A stretch of DNA of 64,000 bases from Chiayiivirga sp. (GCA_022647565.1 JALCLA010000001.1:124001-188000), one strand, 5' to 3'; counted from the stretch's first letter, positions 38,732-48,740 are shown. Numbers and translations are program-made. Notes: generated by a model from the sequence alone, not told the origin.

Positions 38732-41700
38732 ATGAAACGCCGACTCATCTCTTTGCTGCTGTTGACGCCGCTTGCGGCGCTGGCATCCCCGACCAAAGGC
38801 ACCCAATCCGAAGGATTGCTCGCGCGGCTGGCACCAACCGATCCCTCGCACCTTGAGCTTGCGTCGATCGACTTGGCCAAGCTGACCGCCGAGGACGAAC
38901 TTCTGGCGGGTAAGCCCGGGATTCCGCTGCGTTACGGCGTGGTGCAACAGGTCGGGCAGGTCAAGCTTGACGGTGGCAAGGGATCGGGCGGCGAATGGAG
39001 CATCGCCACGGACGGGCAGCAAGTCTGGACCCTGACGGTCGAGGCGAAGGCGGCGGCGAGCCTGGAATTCGGTTTCTCCGAACTGAGGCTTCCGGCATGG
39101 GCATCGCTGCGACTGCAGTCGCTGGACGACAAGTCCTCGTTCATCGTGCTCACCGATAGCGACAATCCGCAGGCGGGCCGCTACCAGTCGGCGATGCTGG
39201 CCGGCTCGCGCGCACGGCTGGAACTGGTGGTGCCGACGGCCAAGCGTGATTTCGTGCGCCTGACGCTGGATCGCGTGGTGCACGGCTATCGCGATCCGTT
39301 CGCGGCGCAGCAGGCGCAGAAGTCGGGAAGCTGCAACATCGACACCATCTGCCCGCAAGGCGACCCGTGGCGCGACCAGATCGCCTCGGTGGCGCACTAC
39401 ACCTTCTCCAGCGGCGGCAGCAACTTCGTCTGCACCGGCACCCTGATGGCCACCGGCAACGCGCAGGCCGACCAGACCCAGCCGCGTTTCACCACGGCGC
39501 ACCACTGCGTCAGCCTCGCGGCGGAAGCGCAGTCGATGGTGTTCTATTGGGGCTACGAGAGCCCGAGCTGCCGCACGCCCGGCAGTGCCGCGAGCGGAAC
39601 CTCGCTGTCGCGCACCACCAGTTCGCGCGCCACACAAAGCGGAGCAAGCCTGCTCGGTACCGATCAGGCCACCGATTTCACCGTGGTCCAGCTGGCCGCC
39701 GCCGTACCCGCCGCGGCCAATGCCAAGTTCAGTGGCTGGGATCGCAGCGGCCTGGCACCGGCCGGTTCGGTGGGTATCCACCATCCGGCCGGGCACGAGA
39801 AGCGCATCACCTTCAACGATGATCCGCTGACGCTTTCGCAGAGCTGCATCCTGCAAGGTGCGCGCCCGGAAGGCACGCACTGGTTCATCTCCGAGTACGA
39901 ATCGGGCACCACCGAGGGCGGCTCGTCCGGATCGGGGTTGTGGGACTCGAATTCCAAGCTGCTGGTGGGCGTGCTCTCGGGTGGCTCGGCATCGTGTGCC
40001 GAACCCAACGAGTTCGATTGCTACGGTCGCCTGTCATCGGCCTGGGAGGCCGGCTCTTCGGCGTCCGGCCGCATGCGCGACTGGCTTGATCGCACCGGCA
40101 GCAATCCGCTGACCATGCCGGGTTCGGGGAGTTGCGCCATCTCCACCTTCACCCTCGCATCGCCGGCCTTCACCACGCCGCCCGTGGCCGGAAGCGCGGT
40201 GACCTTCAGCGTGACCACGGCGGGCGCGACCGGCGCCGTCACCTACAGCTGGGATCTGGATGGCGACGGCGTGTTCGACCGGGTCGGCACCCAGGCCAGC
40301 GTTACCGTCTCGTATCCGCGCGCCAGCAGCGCCCAGGTGCGGGTGCGCGGCGTGGATGCCTCGGGCTGCAGTGCGATCGCCACGCGCGCGCTGGACGTGG
40401 TCGGCGCCAACCTCGTGGCCACGGCAGGCGCGGCGCAGCAGGTCTGCGGCGACAACGATGCTGCGATCGAGCCCGGCGAACGCTGGAAGGTGCCGGTGAC
40501 CCTGCGCAATGCCGGTGCCGCTGCCTTGCCGGCGGGCGCACGCGCGCTGTTCACGCCGGGGGCGGCCAGCAGCGGTGTGCTGCCGATCGGCCCCAACCGC
40601 TTCGGCTACCGTGCCACCACCACCGCGCGCGGTGGTTGCGGCTTCGACTTCGTCGACATCGCGAGTGGTGCGAACGCGACGCCGGCGCTCGCGACCTCGG
40701 TCGCGAACAACAACACCTTCGGGCCGCTCGATGATGCACGCACCACCCAGAACATCGCGCTGGGCGGCAGTGGCTTCAAGCTCTACGGCCAGACTGTCAG
40801 CCAGGCGGTGATGTCCACCAATGGCTATGTCTCGTTCTCGACCCAGGAGACGGGTGGCGATTTCAGCAACGACTGCGGTGGCGGTTACAACAATGGCGCG
40901 GCCGGGCCGCAGTTGCGCGTGCATCACGACGATCTGGTGGTGAGCACGCAAGCCGGTGCCGGCCTGCGCTATCGCTACTTCGCGAGCTGCCCGCGCCAGG
41001 CCGAGTCGGACCGCAACCAGGCCCAGGGCTGCCACGTGTTCCAGTGGAGCCGGATGCAGGTCTACAACTCGGCTGGTGCCGCGACCGGCGATTTCGAATT
41101 CCAGGCGATTGCCTACGAGCGCACCGGCCAGGTCAGCTACCAGTACCGCACGGCGGCACCGGACGCGGGTGCCGGCTCCAGCATCGGCCTCAGCAACACC
41201 GCCGGCGACGACCCGCTCAACACCAGTTGCGATGCGGCCAACGCGGCACCTGCGCAGAGCGCGGTATGCCTGTTCGAGCCCTCGGCGCAGCCCGTCGTCA
41301 ATGCCGGCCTGCGCATCGAGTCGGCCACGACGGCCGTCCCCACCCTGGCCGCCGGCGCGCAGGCCACGATCGACGTGCCGATCGCGCTCAAGACCGACGC
41401 CAGCTGCGGCGCGCCGCTGACGCTCGACTATTTCGGCACGGCCGCGCCGGGCAGCTTCAGTCTCGGGCAGAACCCGGTGCTCAGCACCAGCGTGGGCGGT
41501 GGCGGAACCTGCCAGGTCAGCAACGCCTGCCCGGCCCAGGTGACCGCGATTCAGGTGCGTCCGGGCCTGTATTCGAACCCGGCGCGCGGCGGCAACGGCA
41601 TCGCGCACTTCGTCTATGGCTCGGTCTACGGCGGGGCCTGGTACACCGCCTTGCCGGATCGCACCCCGACCTGGTTCACCGCCACCGGCAGCTATGCCGA

Positions 41701-42289
41701 CAACCTGGCGACGGTGCCGCTGGAGCGGCTCACCAATACCGGCAGCTCGACCAGCCTCAGCCTCAACCGCCAGGTCGCGGGCCAGGGCTGGGTGGCGCAG
41801 ATCGATCGCGACAGCGTGCTCTATGCCTGGACCCTGACCGGCGCGAGCAGTGGTCTGGAACTGATGGACGCTGCGCCCCTGCCCTTCGCGAACCCCAATC
41901 ACAGCCAGACCTGGTTCGCGCCGAGCCAGTCCGGCTGGGGCCTGGCGATTGAAGGCGTCGCCACCGGGCCGGGCAGTGCGCTCGAGTTCATCGGCGCCTA
42001 CGTCTACGACAGCAATGGCGTGGCGCGCTGGCTGGTGGGCGACAGCGGTTCGACCAGCGGTGGCAACGTGCCGCTGGTGGCGCACCGCCCGCACTGCCCC
42101 GCCTGCCCGTGGTTCAGCGACTGGACCTCGCAGGGGCAATCGGCCGGGTCACTCAACCGCAGCTACAGCGGCAGCAATACCGGCACGCTCGATACCGCGA
42201 TCACCTTGCCCTCGCCGCTGTCCGGCAGCTGGAACCGCAGCGCCCTGCCGATCACCACCATCGGCGCGCCGGCTCCGCCGGGCCAGTAG
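38732..42289 (+). CDS. Secreted trypsin-like protease, lysyl endopeptidase type, with PKD-like and C-terminal domains
   Basis: The 1185-residue protein has a signal peptide (residues 1-19) and a propeptide of about 180 residues. A serine protease domain follows with the triad in family context: His258 in FTTAHHC, Asp315 in DQATDFTVVQ and Ser399 in TTEGGSSGSGLWD. This fits the lysyl endopeptidase (Achromobacter protease I) group. Next come a PKD-like domain (about 465-560, with YSWDLDGDGVFD), a long beta-rich region with Cys pairs (560-930), and a C-terminal domain around RPGLYSNPARGGNGIAHF that is common on secreted proteins of the order. The frame is open far upstream, but the ATG at 38732 begins the signal peptide. 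Confidence 0.88.
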   Translation: MKRRLISLLLLTPLAALASPTKGTQSEGLLARLAPTDPSHLELASIDLAKLTAEDELLAGKPGIPLRYGVVQQVGQVKLDGGKGSGGEWSIATDGQQVWTLTVEAKAAASLEFGFSELRLPAWASLRLQSLDDKSSFIVLTDSDNPQAGRYQSAMLAGSRARLELVVPTAKRDFVRLTLDRVVHGYRDPFAAQQAQKSGSCNIDTICPQGDPWRDQIASVAHYTFSSGGSNFVCTGTLMATGNAQADQTQPRFTTAHHCVSLAAEAQSMVFYWGYESPSCRTPGSAASGTSLSRTTSSRATQSGASLLGTDQATDFTVVQLAAAVPAAANAKFSGWDRSGLAPAGSVGIHHPAGHEKRITFNDDPLTLSQSCILQGARPEGTHWFISEYESGTTEGGSSGSGLWDSNSKLLVGVLSGGSASCAEPNEFDCYGRLSSAWEAGSSASGRMRDWLDRTGSNPLTMPGSGSCAISTFTLASPAFTTPPVAGSAVTFSVTTAGATGAVTYSWDLDGDGVFDRVGTQASVTVSYPRASSAQVRVRGVDASGCSAIATRALDVVGANLVATAGAAQQVCGDNDAAIEPGERWKVPVTLRNAGAAALPAGARALFTPGAASSGVLPIGPNRFGYRATTTARGGCGFDFVDIASGANATPALATSVANNNTFGPLDDARTTQNIALGGSGFKLYGQTVSQAVMSTNGYVSFSTQETGGDFSNDCGGGYNNGAAGPQLRVHHDDLVVSTQAGAGLRYRYFASCPRQAESDRNQAQGCHVFQWSRMQVYNSAGAATGDFEFQAIAYERTGQVSYQYRTAAPDAGAGSSIGLSNTAGDDPLNTSCDAANAAPAQSAVCLFEPSAQPVVNAGLRIESATTAVPTLAAGAQATIDVPIALKTDASCGAPLTLDYFGTAAPGSFSLGQNPVLSTSVGGGGTCQVSNACPAQVTAIQVRPGLYSNPARGGNGIAHFVYGSVYGGAWYTALPDRTPTWFTATGSYADNLATVPLERLTNTGSSTSLSLNRQVAGQGWVAQIDRDSVLYAWTLTGASSGLELMDAAPLPFANPNHSQTWFAPSQSGWGLAIEGVATGPGSALEFIGAYVYDSNGVARWLVGDSGSTSGGNVPLVAHRPHCPACPWFSDWTSQGQSAGSLNRSYSGSNTGTLDTAITLPSPLSGSWNRSALPITTIGAPAPPGQ

Positions 42290-42378
42290 CGCCGGCGTGG
42301 ATGGGCGCGGCAATCGTCACCGCCGGCGACCGGCGGTGACGGGTAAGATCGCAACTACCGCCGAACCCGGACCGAACC

Positions 42379-42858
42379 ATGCCTGCCACCGAACTGATCC
42401 TGCTGCGTCACGCCCACGCCGAGCCGCAGGCGGCGGCCGGCACCGATGCCGAGCGACCCTTGTCGCTGCGCGGTGAAGCCGAAGCCGATGCAGTGGCGGC
42501 GTGGCTGGCGCATCACGGCCTGCCCGAGCGCGTGATCTGCTCGCCGGCACAGCGCACCCGCCAGACCCTGGCGCGCGTGCTCAGCGCCGATGGCTTCGTC
42601 GACACGCGCGAAGATGCACGCATCTACGAAGCCACGCCCGGCGACCTGATGGACGTGATCGCCGATCACCGCGACTGTGCGCGCCTGATGCTGGTCGGGC
42701 ACAACCCCGGCTTCGAAAGCCTTGCCGCCCTGCTTGCCACCGGACAATCGGGTGATCACCGCGGCATGCCGCCGGCCGGGATCGCGGTGCTGGCCCTGCC
42801 GCGCGGCACCGAACTCGAACCCGGTTGCGCCCAGCTGATTTCCTTCTGGTCGCCCTGA
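42379..42858 (+). CDS. sixA: Phosphohistidine phosphatase, SixA type
   Basis: The 159-residue protein is of the histidine phosphatase superfamily. It has the catalytic LLRHAHAEP near the N-terminus, ICSPAQRTRQTL with the phosphate-binding Arg, and the second His in LVGHNPGFESL. SixA removes phosphate from His of phosphotransfer domains in some two-component or PTS systems; the target here is unknown. It is the first gene of a set with yceI-like and phospholipase D genes, spaced 7 bp and then overlapped. Confidence 0.88.
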   Translation: MPATELILLRHAHAEPQAAAGTDAERPLSLRGEAEADAVAAWLAHHGLPERVICSPAQRTRQTLARVLSADGFVDTREDARIYEATPGDLMDVIADHRDCARLMLVGHNPGFESLAALLATGQSGDHRGMPPAGIAVLALPRGTELEPGCAQLISFWSP

Positions 42859-42865
42859 TCGTCGA

Positions 42866-43459
42866 TTGAAGTCGCTCCTTTTCGCGCTGTCGCTCGGCTT
42901 CGCGCTGTCGCCGTCGGTGGCGCAGTCCGAGACCTTGCTGATCGACACCGCGCGCTCGCACGCGGCCTTCGAGTTGCGCGCACTCTGGATCAAGCGCATC
43001 GGCGGCGACTTCGCCCGGGTCGAAGGCGTGATCGAGCGTGATCGCGGACGTGGTCGGTTCGGCGTCGACGTGCGGATCGAGGCAGCCAGCGTGCGCATGG
43101 AAAAGCCGGCGCACGCCGAATGGGCGCGCGGCGCCGATTTCTTCGCGGCGCAACAGCATCCCTGGATCCAGTTCCGCGCCGAGGACCTGCCCGAGCGCCT
43201 GTTGCAGGAAGGCGGGGAGATTCGCGGCCTGCTCAGCCTGCGCGGCACGCGGCGCCGCGTGGCATTCCAGGTGGCTCCCGCGACTTGCCCGCGGGCGGGA
43301 CTGGATTGCCCGGTCAGCGCCGTCGGCGCGGTGGAGCGCAGCGCCTTCGGCATGGATGCGCGCCGCCTGGTGCTGGGCGATCGGGTCCAGCTCAGCTTCT
43401 CGATCCGGGCGCACGAAGGCGGTGCGCGCCTGCACGACCGCGACGCGACCTTGCCATGA
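42866..43459 (+). CDS. YceI-family secreted lipid-binding protein
   Basis: The 197-residue product has a signal peptide (residues 1-19) and a lipocalin-like YceI fold, with TLLIDTARSHAAFELRALWIK at the start, and DFFAAQQHPWIQFRAEDL and GMDARRLVLGDRVQLSFSIRA further on. YceI proteins bind polyisoprenoids such as ubiquinone precursors in the periplasm. The start is TTG at 42866, only 7 bp after sixA. The stop overlaps the start of the phospholipase D gene (ATGA). Confidence 0.85.
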   Translation: MKSLLFALSLGFALSPSVAQSETLLIDTARSHAAFELRALWIKRIGGDFARVEGVIERDRGRGRFGVDVRIEAASVRMEKPAHAEWARGADFFAAQQHPWIQFRAEDLPERLLQEGGEIRGLLSLRGTRRRVAFQVAPATCPRAGLDCPVSAVGAVERSAFGMDARRLVLGDRVQLSFSIRAHEGGARLHDRDATLP

Positions 43460-45309
43460 TCCACTTCGCCCGCCTTGGCTTCGCCCTCGCACTGTGCCTG
43501 CTCGCCGCCTGCATGCCGAACCGCACCCGGGTGCGTGAAGCGCTGGACAGCGCCGCGCTGCAACAGGATCGGCAACTCAGCTGCGCGCGCGAAGATCATT
43601 GCGCCCTGCCTTCGCGCCTGCGCGAGCTGGGCGACCTGGCGCTGGCCGAATCCACGCCCGACGCGCCGCATCACCGCGTGCTGCTGCTCGACCGGGGCCA
43701 GGATGCGCTGCTGGCGCGCGTGCACCTGATCCGCGCCGCGCGCGACAGCATCGAGCTGCAGAGTTTCATCTTCGCCGAAGACGATGCGGGCTATCTCACC
43801 CTGAACGAGCTGCTGCAGGCGGCGCGGCGCGGGGTGAAGGTACGGGTGCTGCTGGACCAGCTTTTCAGCGTCGACAACATCAGGCTGCTGGCACGGCTGG
43901 CGCAGGCCCACGTCAACTTCGAGCTGCGCCTGTACAACCCCACCTTCGGCGAAGCCAAGACCGGGCCGGTGGATTTCTTCCTTGGGGCGGTGTGCTGTTT
44001 CACCCGCTTCAACCAGCGCATGCACAACAAGTTGCTGCTGGTGGATGGCCGGGTCGGGATCACCGGCGGGCGCAACTACCAGAACCGCTATTTCGACTGG
44101 GATCCGGGCTTCAACTACCGCGACCGCGACATCCTCGTGGCCGGGCCGGTGGCGGAGCGCATGCGCGAGTCGTTCGAGGAGTTCTGGGGCCATCGCAAGA
44201 CGGTGCCGGTGGCGGCGCTGCGCGATGTGCGGCGCTGGATCGGACCGAAAGCGGCCGCTGCTCCGCTCGATGCCCCGCGCCTGAGCCGCGCCGCGCAGAT
44301 CCTGGAACTCACGCGACAGGCCGAGGACGCCGCCACCCTCGATGCGCGCCTGCTGCAACGGGTGCGCCGCGTGGGGCGCGTCGATTACGTGTCGGACGTG
44401 CCGAACAAGCCCTTCGTGCGTGACCGCCCGGCTCGGCGCGACCTCAGCCGGCAGTTGCAGAACCTGTTGCACGAGGCCGAGCACGAAGTGCTGCTGCAGA
44501 CGCCTTACCTCGTGTTCTCGCGTGGCGCGCAGAAGACGTTCCGCGAACTGCACGCACGCGCCGAGCCGCCGCGCGTGATCGTTTCCACCAATTCGCTCGC
44601 CTCCACCGATGCGTTCCCGGTGTACGCGCTGTCGCACAAGTACAAGCGCCGCTACCTGCGCGAGTTTGGCTTCCGCATCCACGAAACCAAGCCGTTCCCG
44701 GCCAGTGCGCCGATCGACCTGGGGGCCGCGACCGGAGCCGAGCCCACGAGCCTGGGTGCAGATGCGGGCGAGGCACGCCGTCGCTTCGGTTCGTCCGGCA
44801 GTTCCGGCAGCGGCACGAATGGACCGCTGCCGCTGCAACGCGCTGGAGTGCGCATCGGCCTGCACGCCAAGTCGATGGTGATCGACGAGCGCATCGCGAT
44901 GGTTGGCACGCACAACTTCGATCCGCGTTCGGACCGGCTCAACACCGAGAGCGCGGTGATCGTGCACGACGCCGCGTTCGCGCGCGAACTGGCCGACGTG
45001 ATCCGGCACGATGCCTTGCCGGAGAATTCCTGGACCATCGCGCGCCGGCCGCGGCCGCCCATCCTTTCCGGCGTGAACTACAGCCTGGGCAAGGTGTTCG
45101 AAGCACTGCCGCTGTTCGACTTCTGGCCGTTCCGCTACGCCACCAGCTACGAACTCAAGCCCGGCTGCGCGCCGCTGCCGCCGGACGATCCGGGCTTTGC
45201 CGCGTGTTACGAACCGGTGGGGGATTTTCCCGAAGTCGGCCTGCCGTTGAAATCGATCTACACCCGCGTGCTGACCGCTTTCGGGGCGGGCCTGGCGCCT
45301 ATCCTTTGA
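43456..45309 (+). CDS. Lipoprotein of the phospholipase D / cardiolipin synthase family
   Basis: The 617-residue protein has a lipoprotein signal (lipobox LLAAC) and two HKD motifs, MHNKLLLVDGRVGITGGRN near residue 195 and LHAKSMVIDERIAMVGTHN near 470. These are the two halves of a phospholipase D active site. A membrane-lipid transferase or phosphodiesterase role fits. The Gly/Ser-rich stretch near residue 450 (SSGSSGSGTNG) is a linker. It is coupled to the yceI-like gene and its 3' end overlaps the convergent ubiJ gene by 11 bp. It is not closely like the second family member at 60.4 kb. Confidence 0.88.
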   Translation: MIHFARLGFALALCLLAACMPNRTRVREALDSAALQQDRQLSCAREDHCALPSRLRELGDLALAESTPDAPHHRVLLLDRGQDALLARVHLIRAARDSIELQSFIFAEDDAGYLTLNELLQAARRGVKVRVLLDQLFSVDNIRLLARLAQAHVNFELRLYNPTFGEAKTGPVDFFLGAVCCFTRFNQRMHNKLLLVDGRVGITGGRNYQNRYFDWDPGFNYRDRDILVAGPVAERMRESFEEFWGHRKTVPVAALRDVRRWIGPKAAAAPLDAPRLSRAAQILELTRQAEDAATLDARLLQRVRRVGRVDYVSDVPNKPFVRDRPARRDLSRQLQNLLHEAEHEVLLQTPYLVFSRGAQKTFRELHARAEPPRVIVSTNSLASTDAFPVYALSHKYKRRYLREFGFRIHETKPFPASAPIDLGAATGAEPTSLGADAGEARRRFGSSGSSGSGTNGPLPLQRAGVRIGLHAKSMVIDERIAMVGTHNFDPRSDRLNTESAVIVHDAAFARELADVIRHDALPENSWTIARRPRPPILSGVNYSLGKVFEALPLFDFWPFRYATSYELKPGCAPLPPDDPGFAACYEPVGDFPEVGLPLKSIYTRVLTAFGAGLAPIL

Positions 45310-45943
45310 GCGCAAGGCCTTGCGGCGCGATCCGGGCGACGCGCCGTTCGAAGCGTTCCACCGCGTCGCGCAGTTCGTCCACGTCGTCGAGGAAGGCGTC
45401 GAGTTCGGCCCTGGGCACGAGGTCGCGGCTTTCCTCGCTGAGGTATTCGGCGGTGTCGCGGGCCAGCGTGCTCGCCGCATGGCGCGCACCGTCGAGGCCG
45501 CGCTTGAGCGCGCGCGCGATCTGCACCCCGGCCACGTCGCCGAACGCGCGCGCGAAGGCTTCCTCGACATCGGGCGAGTAGCGTTGCGCGAGCTGCTGAA
45601 GGCGCCGCGCCAATTCGGCATCACCGCCGATGCGCACCTGGCCCACCGGCAGGCTGCCGCGATCGCGGCCGGGCAGGACCTGGGCCAGTACCGCGCCCAG
45701 CGTGGCCTTCACGCTCAGGTCGGGCTCGGCACCGCGATCCGGCCCGACCCGCAGGCGGCCTTGTTCGACCCGCAGCCGCAGCGCCAGCGGCGGTGCCTGC
45801 AGGGCCAGTGCGAGCTCGCGTCCCTCGAGCGCAACCAGTGCCGCGAGCGTGTCCGTATCAAGCGCCAGCGCGCGATCCAGGGCGAACTCCAGAGTGCGGC
45901 CGAGGACGGCGTGCACCGGATTCAGGGGCGGGGAGTCGGACAT
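45299..45943 (-). CDS. ubiJ: Ubiquinone biosynthesis accessory protein UbiJ
   Basis: UbiJ has an SCP2-like lipid-binding domain and supports the Ubi metabolon. The 214-residue protein has the SCP2 fold (LALALQAPPLALRLRVEQGRL, then VRIGGDAELARRLQQLAQRY) and a helical C-terminus with ERFERRVARI. It has the YSPDVEEAFARAFGDVAG segment of UbiJ. The partner ubiB is at the left edge of the window and not adjacent, unlike in enterics (ubiE-ubiJ-ubiB). Confidence 0.82.
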   Translation of the reverse strand: MSDSPPLNPVHAVLGRTLEFALDRALALDTDTLAALVALEGRELALALQAPPLALRLRVEQGRLRVGPDRGAEPDLSVKATLGAVLAQVLPGRDRGSLPVGQVRIGGDAELARRLQQLAQRYSPDVEEAFARAFGDVAGVQIARALKRGLDGARHAASTLARDTAEYLSEESRDLVPRAELDAFLDDVDELRDAVERFERRVARIAPQGLALKG

Positions 45944-45997
45944 CGTTCTACCTGCGCGGCGTGGCGCCTAGTGTATCCGGCCGGCGCCGCACCAGAC

Positions 45998-47005
45998 TCA
46001 GCGCGGCTGGCTGCGCCACCACTCGGTCAGGAGCTTCATGCCTTCGATGATGCTGACCCTGGGTTGATAGCCGAAATCGCGGCGTGCGGCGCTGATGTCG
46101 TAGAAGTGGGTGGTAGAGAGCTGCTCGGCCACGAAGCGCGTCATGAGCGGCTCGCCCTTGAGCGGCAACACGCTGTAGATCGTCTCCAGCGCTCCACCCA
46201 GCGCGTAGGCGGCGCGGAACGGCAGGTTCTTCTCCACCATCGGCGCGCCCGCCGCGCGCAGCAGCGAGTTGACGATGTCGCGCACCGCCTTGGGTTCGCC
46301 GTTGGAGATGAAATAGGCCTTGCCGGCGCAACGCGCGTCGGGTTTGTCGTGCAGCGCCTCGAAGGCGTCCAGGTGTGCCTGCGCCGCGTTGTCGATGAAG
46401 GTGGTGTCAATCTTGTTCTGGCCGTCGCCGACGAAGCGCAGGCGCCCGCGCGTGGCGCGTTCCACCATGCGCGGCAGCAGGTGGTTGTCGCCCGGGCCCC
46501 AGATCAGCCGCGGCCGCAGTGCCACCGTCGCGAGAGTCTTGTCGTTGGCCGCCAGCACGTGTTCTTCCGCCACGCGCTTGGTGGCCGGATACCAGGCCTT
46601 GAACTCGTCCGCTGGCGGCGTGTTCCTCTCGCTGCCACCCACCACCGCCTGGGTGCCGCGATGCGCGACGCTGGGGGTGGAGGTGTAGACCAGGGTGCGC
46701 ACGCCATTCATGCGACAGGCTGCAAGCACGTGGTTGGTGCCGCGCACGTTCGCGTCGAAATAATCCTGGAAGCTGCCCCAGGCGCCGGCCTTGGCCCCGA
46801 CATGGAACACCGCGTCCACGCCCACGCAGGCATCGGTGAGGGTGTTGAAGTCGACCAGGTCGCCCTGCACCTGGCGCACGCCTCGCGCTGCCAGCGCCGG
46901 GTAGGTGCCGCGGTTGTAACTCAGCACTTCATGCCCGCGTTCGAGCAGGCGAGTGCAGATCGCCTGTCCCAGGAATCCGCCGCCGCCGGTCACCAACAAC
47001 TTCAT
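45998..47005 (-). CDS. oleD: 2-alkyl-3-oxoalkanoate reductase OleD-like (NAD-dependent epimerase/dehydratase family)
   Basis: OleD reduces the beta-keto acid made by OleA to a beta-hydroxy acid in long-chain olefin synthesis. The 335-residue product is an extended short-chain dehydrogenase, with TGGGGFLGQAI at the N-terminus for NADP and a YPATKR (YxxxK) catalytic pair. It overlaps the oleC stop by four bases (ATGA). The neighbour pair oleC-oleD strongly supports this over a sugar epimerase. Confidence 0.85.
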   Translation of the reverse strand: MKLLVTGGGGFLGQAICTRLLERGHEVLSYNRGTYPALAARGVRQVQGDLVDFNTLTDACVGVDAVFHVGAKAGAWGSFQDYFDANVRGTNHVLAACRMNGVRTLVYTSTPSVAHRGTQAVVGGSERNTPPADEFKAWYPATKRVAEEHVLAANDKTLATVALRPRLIWGPGDNHLLPRMVERATRGRLRFVGDGQNKIDTTFIDNAAQAHLDAFEALHDKPDARCAGKAYFISNGEPKAVRDIVNSLLRAAGAPMVEKNLPFRAAYALGGALETIYSVLPLKGEPLMTRFVAEQLSTTHFYDISAARRDFGYQPRVSIIEGMKLLTEWWRSQPR

Positions 47006-48681
47006 GCGCTTCGCTCCCCCAGACGCCCGGTGGCCCAGCGGGCCAGTTGCTCCCGCCCGATCTTGGCATTGTGCCGGATATCGACCGGGAAACCCGGGTG
47101 GAACCGCACGGTTTGGATCCGCGCGGTGTGCGGCAGGCGCGCGCCGAGGTTGAGCAGTTCCGCCTCGATGCGTTCGCGCGCCGAGTCCGGCACGCCGCGT
47201 TCCAGTTCCACGCACAGCACCGCGCGCTGCGCGCCGCGCGCGCCGACGCCGACCAGCGCCGTGCGCTTCACCTCGGCATGGGTGTTGAACACCGGCTCCA
47301 CCTGTTCGGTGTAGAGCGCGCCGTCCGGGGTTTCCACGCGCTGGGTCTTGCGGCCGCAGAACCAGAGTCGACCTTCGGCATCGAAATAGCCGAGGTCGCC
47401 CATCCGATGCACGACGCGCTGCGTGCCGTCGGGCAGGCGTTCGGGGATCTTGGCCAGCGCGCTGGCGGCCGGTCGGCGGAAGTACTCGTCGGTGGCGCTC
47501 GGCCCGGCCACGGTGATCTCGCCGACCGCGCCTGGCGCGGCGACGAGCGCTTCGTGCCATGCAGGCAGGGGTGCGTCGTCGATGTGGATGATGCGCACGC
47601 AGTTGCGCGCAACCGGGCGGCCGACACAGGTGCCGGCGCCGGCTTCGGTGGCCTCGCGCGTGGCACGCAGCTCGCGTCCTTCGATGATCGCCACCGGCAG
47701 GCATTCGGTGGCGCCATAGGGTGTCCAGATCTGCGCGTCGTCGGGCAGCATCGCCTGCATCCGTGCCACCACGGCCGGCGGTACCGGCGCCCCGGCCGAG
47801 AGCACGCGTCGCAGGCTCGGCAAGCGCGTGCCGTGACGCTCGCCGTAGCGACTCAGGGTGTCGAGCAGGGCGGGCGAGCCGAACATCTGGCTGACGCCGT
47901 AGCGTTCGATCGCATCGATCAGCTTGCGCGGATCGGCCTGCGCCGGCCGCGTGGGATCCATGTCGGGAATGACGCTGGTCAGGCCGAGCGCCGGATCAAA
48001 CAGCGCGAACGGCGGGAAGGTCGGCAGATCGACGCCGCCGGGCTCGATACCGAAGGCTTCGCGCAGCATCTCGACCTGCGCCACGAAATGCCGATGCCGA
48101 TAGGTCACGCCCTTGGGCACGCCGGTCGAGCCCGAGGTGAACAGGATGGCGGCCACTTCGTCTGGCTGGGTTGCGGCCAGCGCGAACGGAGCATCGGCAT
48201 GTTGCGTGAGCACCCGATCGAGCGTGTATCCGCCCCAGAACCAGCGTCGTCCCACGGTGACCACGATGCGCACGCTGCGCCGCGCCCAGCCCAGCAGCAC
48301 GCGCGCCGCCTGCGCCAGCGGAATGCCGATGAAGGCCTCCGGCGCGGCTTCATCCAGGCACTGCTTGAGTGCGCGCCGCGAAATGCCTGGGTCGATCAGC
48401 ACCGGCACCGCACCGGCCTTGAACAGCGCGAACATCAGCAGGAACAGTTCGGGCGAGGGCCGCACCATCAATGCGGTGCGCGTACCGCGCACAATGCCGA
48501 TGCGGGCCAGCGCCGCGGCAATACGGTCGCTGCGGTAGTCCAGTTCGCGATAACTCAGTGCGACGTCGTATTCGACGCGACCGTCGGTGCGTGTTCCGCC
48601 GGGACAGCGGATCGCGACCGCATCCGGGCGCTCGGCCGCGATGCCTGGCAAGGCGGCCGCGATGTTGCAGGGCTTGGTCAT
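47002..48681 (-). CDS. oleC: Olefin beta-lactone synthetase OleC-like (AMP-binding enzyme)
   Basis: OleC uses ATP to turn a 2-alkyl-3-hydroxyalkanoate into a beta-lactone. The 559-residue protein belongs to the ANL superfamily: the phosphate loop LFTSGSTGVPKGV, the adenine motif YGATECLPVA, MGDLGYFDAEGRLWFCGR and the catalytic-Lys region HNAKIGREQLARW. The ANL fold alone could be an acyl-CoA ligase, but the tight coupling to an OleD-like reductase favours OleC. The start is the ATG at 48681. oleA and oleB are not in the window. Confidence 0.85.
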   Translation of the reverse strand: MTKPCNIAAALPGIAAERPDAVAIRCPGGTRTDGRVEYDVALSYRELDYRSDRIAAALARIGIVRGTRTALMVRPSPELFLLMFALFKAGAVPVLIDPGISRRALKQCLDEAAPEAFIGIPLAQAARVLLGWARRSVRIVVTVGRRWFWGGYTLDRVLTQHADAPFALAATQPDEVAAILFTSGSTGVPKGVTYRHRHFVAQVEMLREAFGIEPGGVDLPTFPPFALFDPALGLTSVIPDMDPTRPAQADPRKLIDAIERYGVSQMFGSPALLDTLSRYGERHGTRLPSLRRVLSAGAPVPPAVVARMQAMLPDDAQIWTPYGATECLPVAIIEGRELRATREATEAGAGTCVGRPVARNCVRIIHIDDAPLPAWHEALVAAPGAVGEITVAGPSATDEYFRRPAASALAKIPERLPDGTQRVVHRMGDLGYFDAEGRLWFCGRKTQRVETPDGALYTEQVEPVFNTHAEVKRTALVGVGARGAQRAVLCVELERGVPDSARERIEAELLNLGARLPHTARIQTVRFHPGFPVDIRHNAKIGREQLARWATGRLGERSA

Positions 48682-48740
48682 GCCGGAATTATGCCGGCAG
48701 CAGCGCCCTTCCCCGCGGCGCCGCGGCAAGGAACGGCGCG

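Noticed and set aside
42355-45624. Minus-strand frame of 1089 codons opposite sixA, yceI and the phospholipase D gene
   Set aside because: The plus strand has three genes with catalytic motifs and coupled starts; the minus frame has none.
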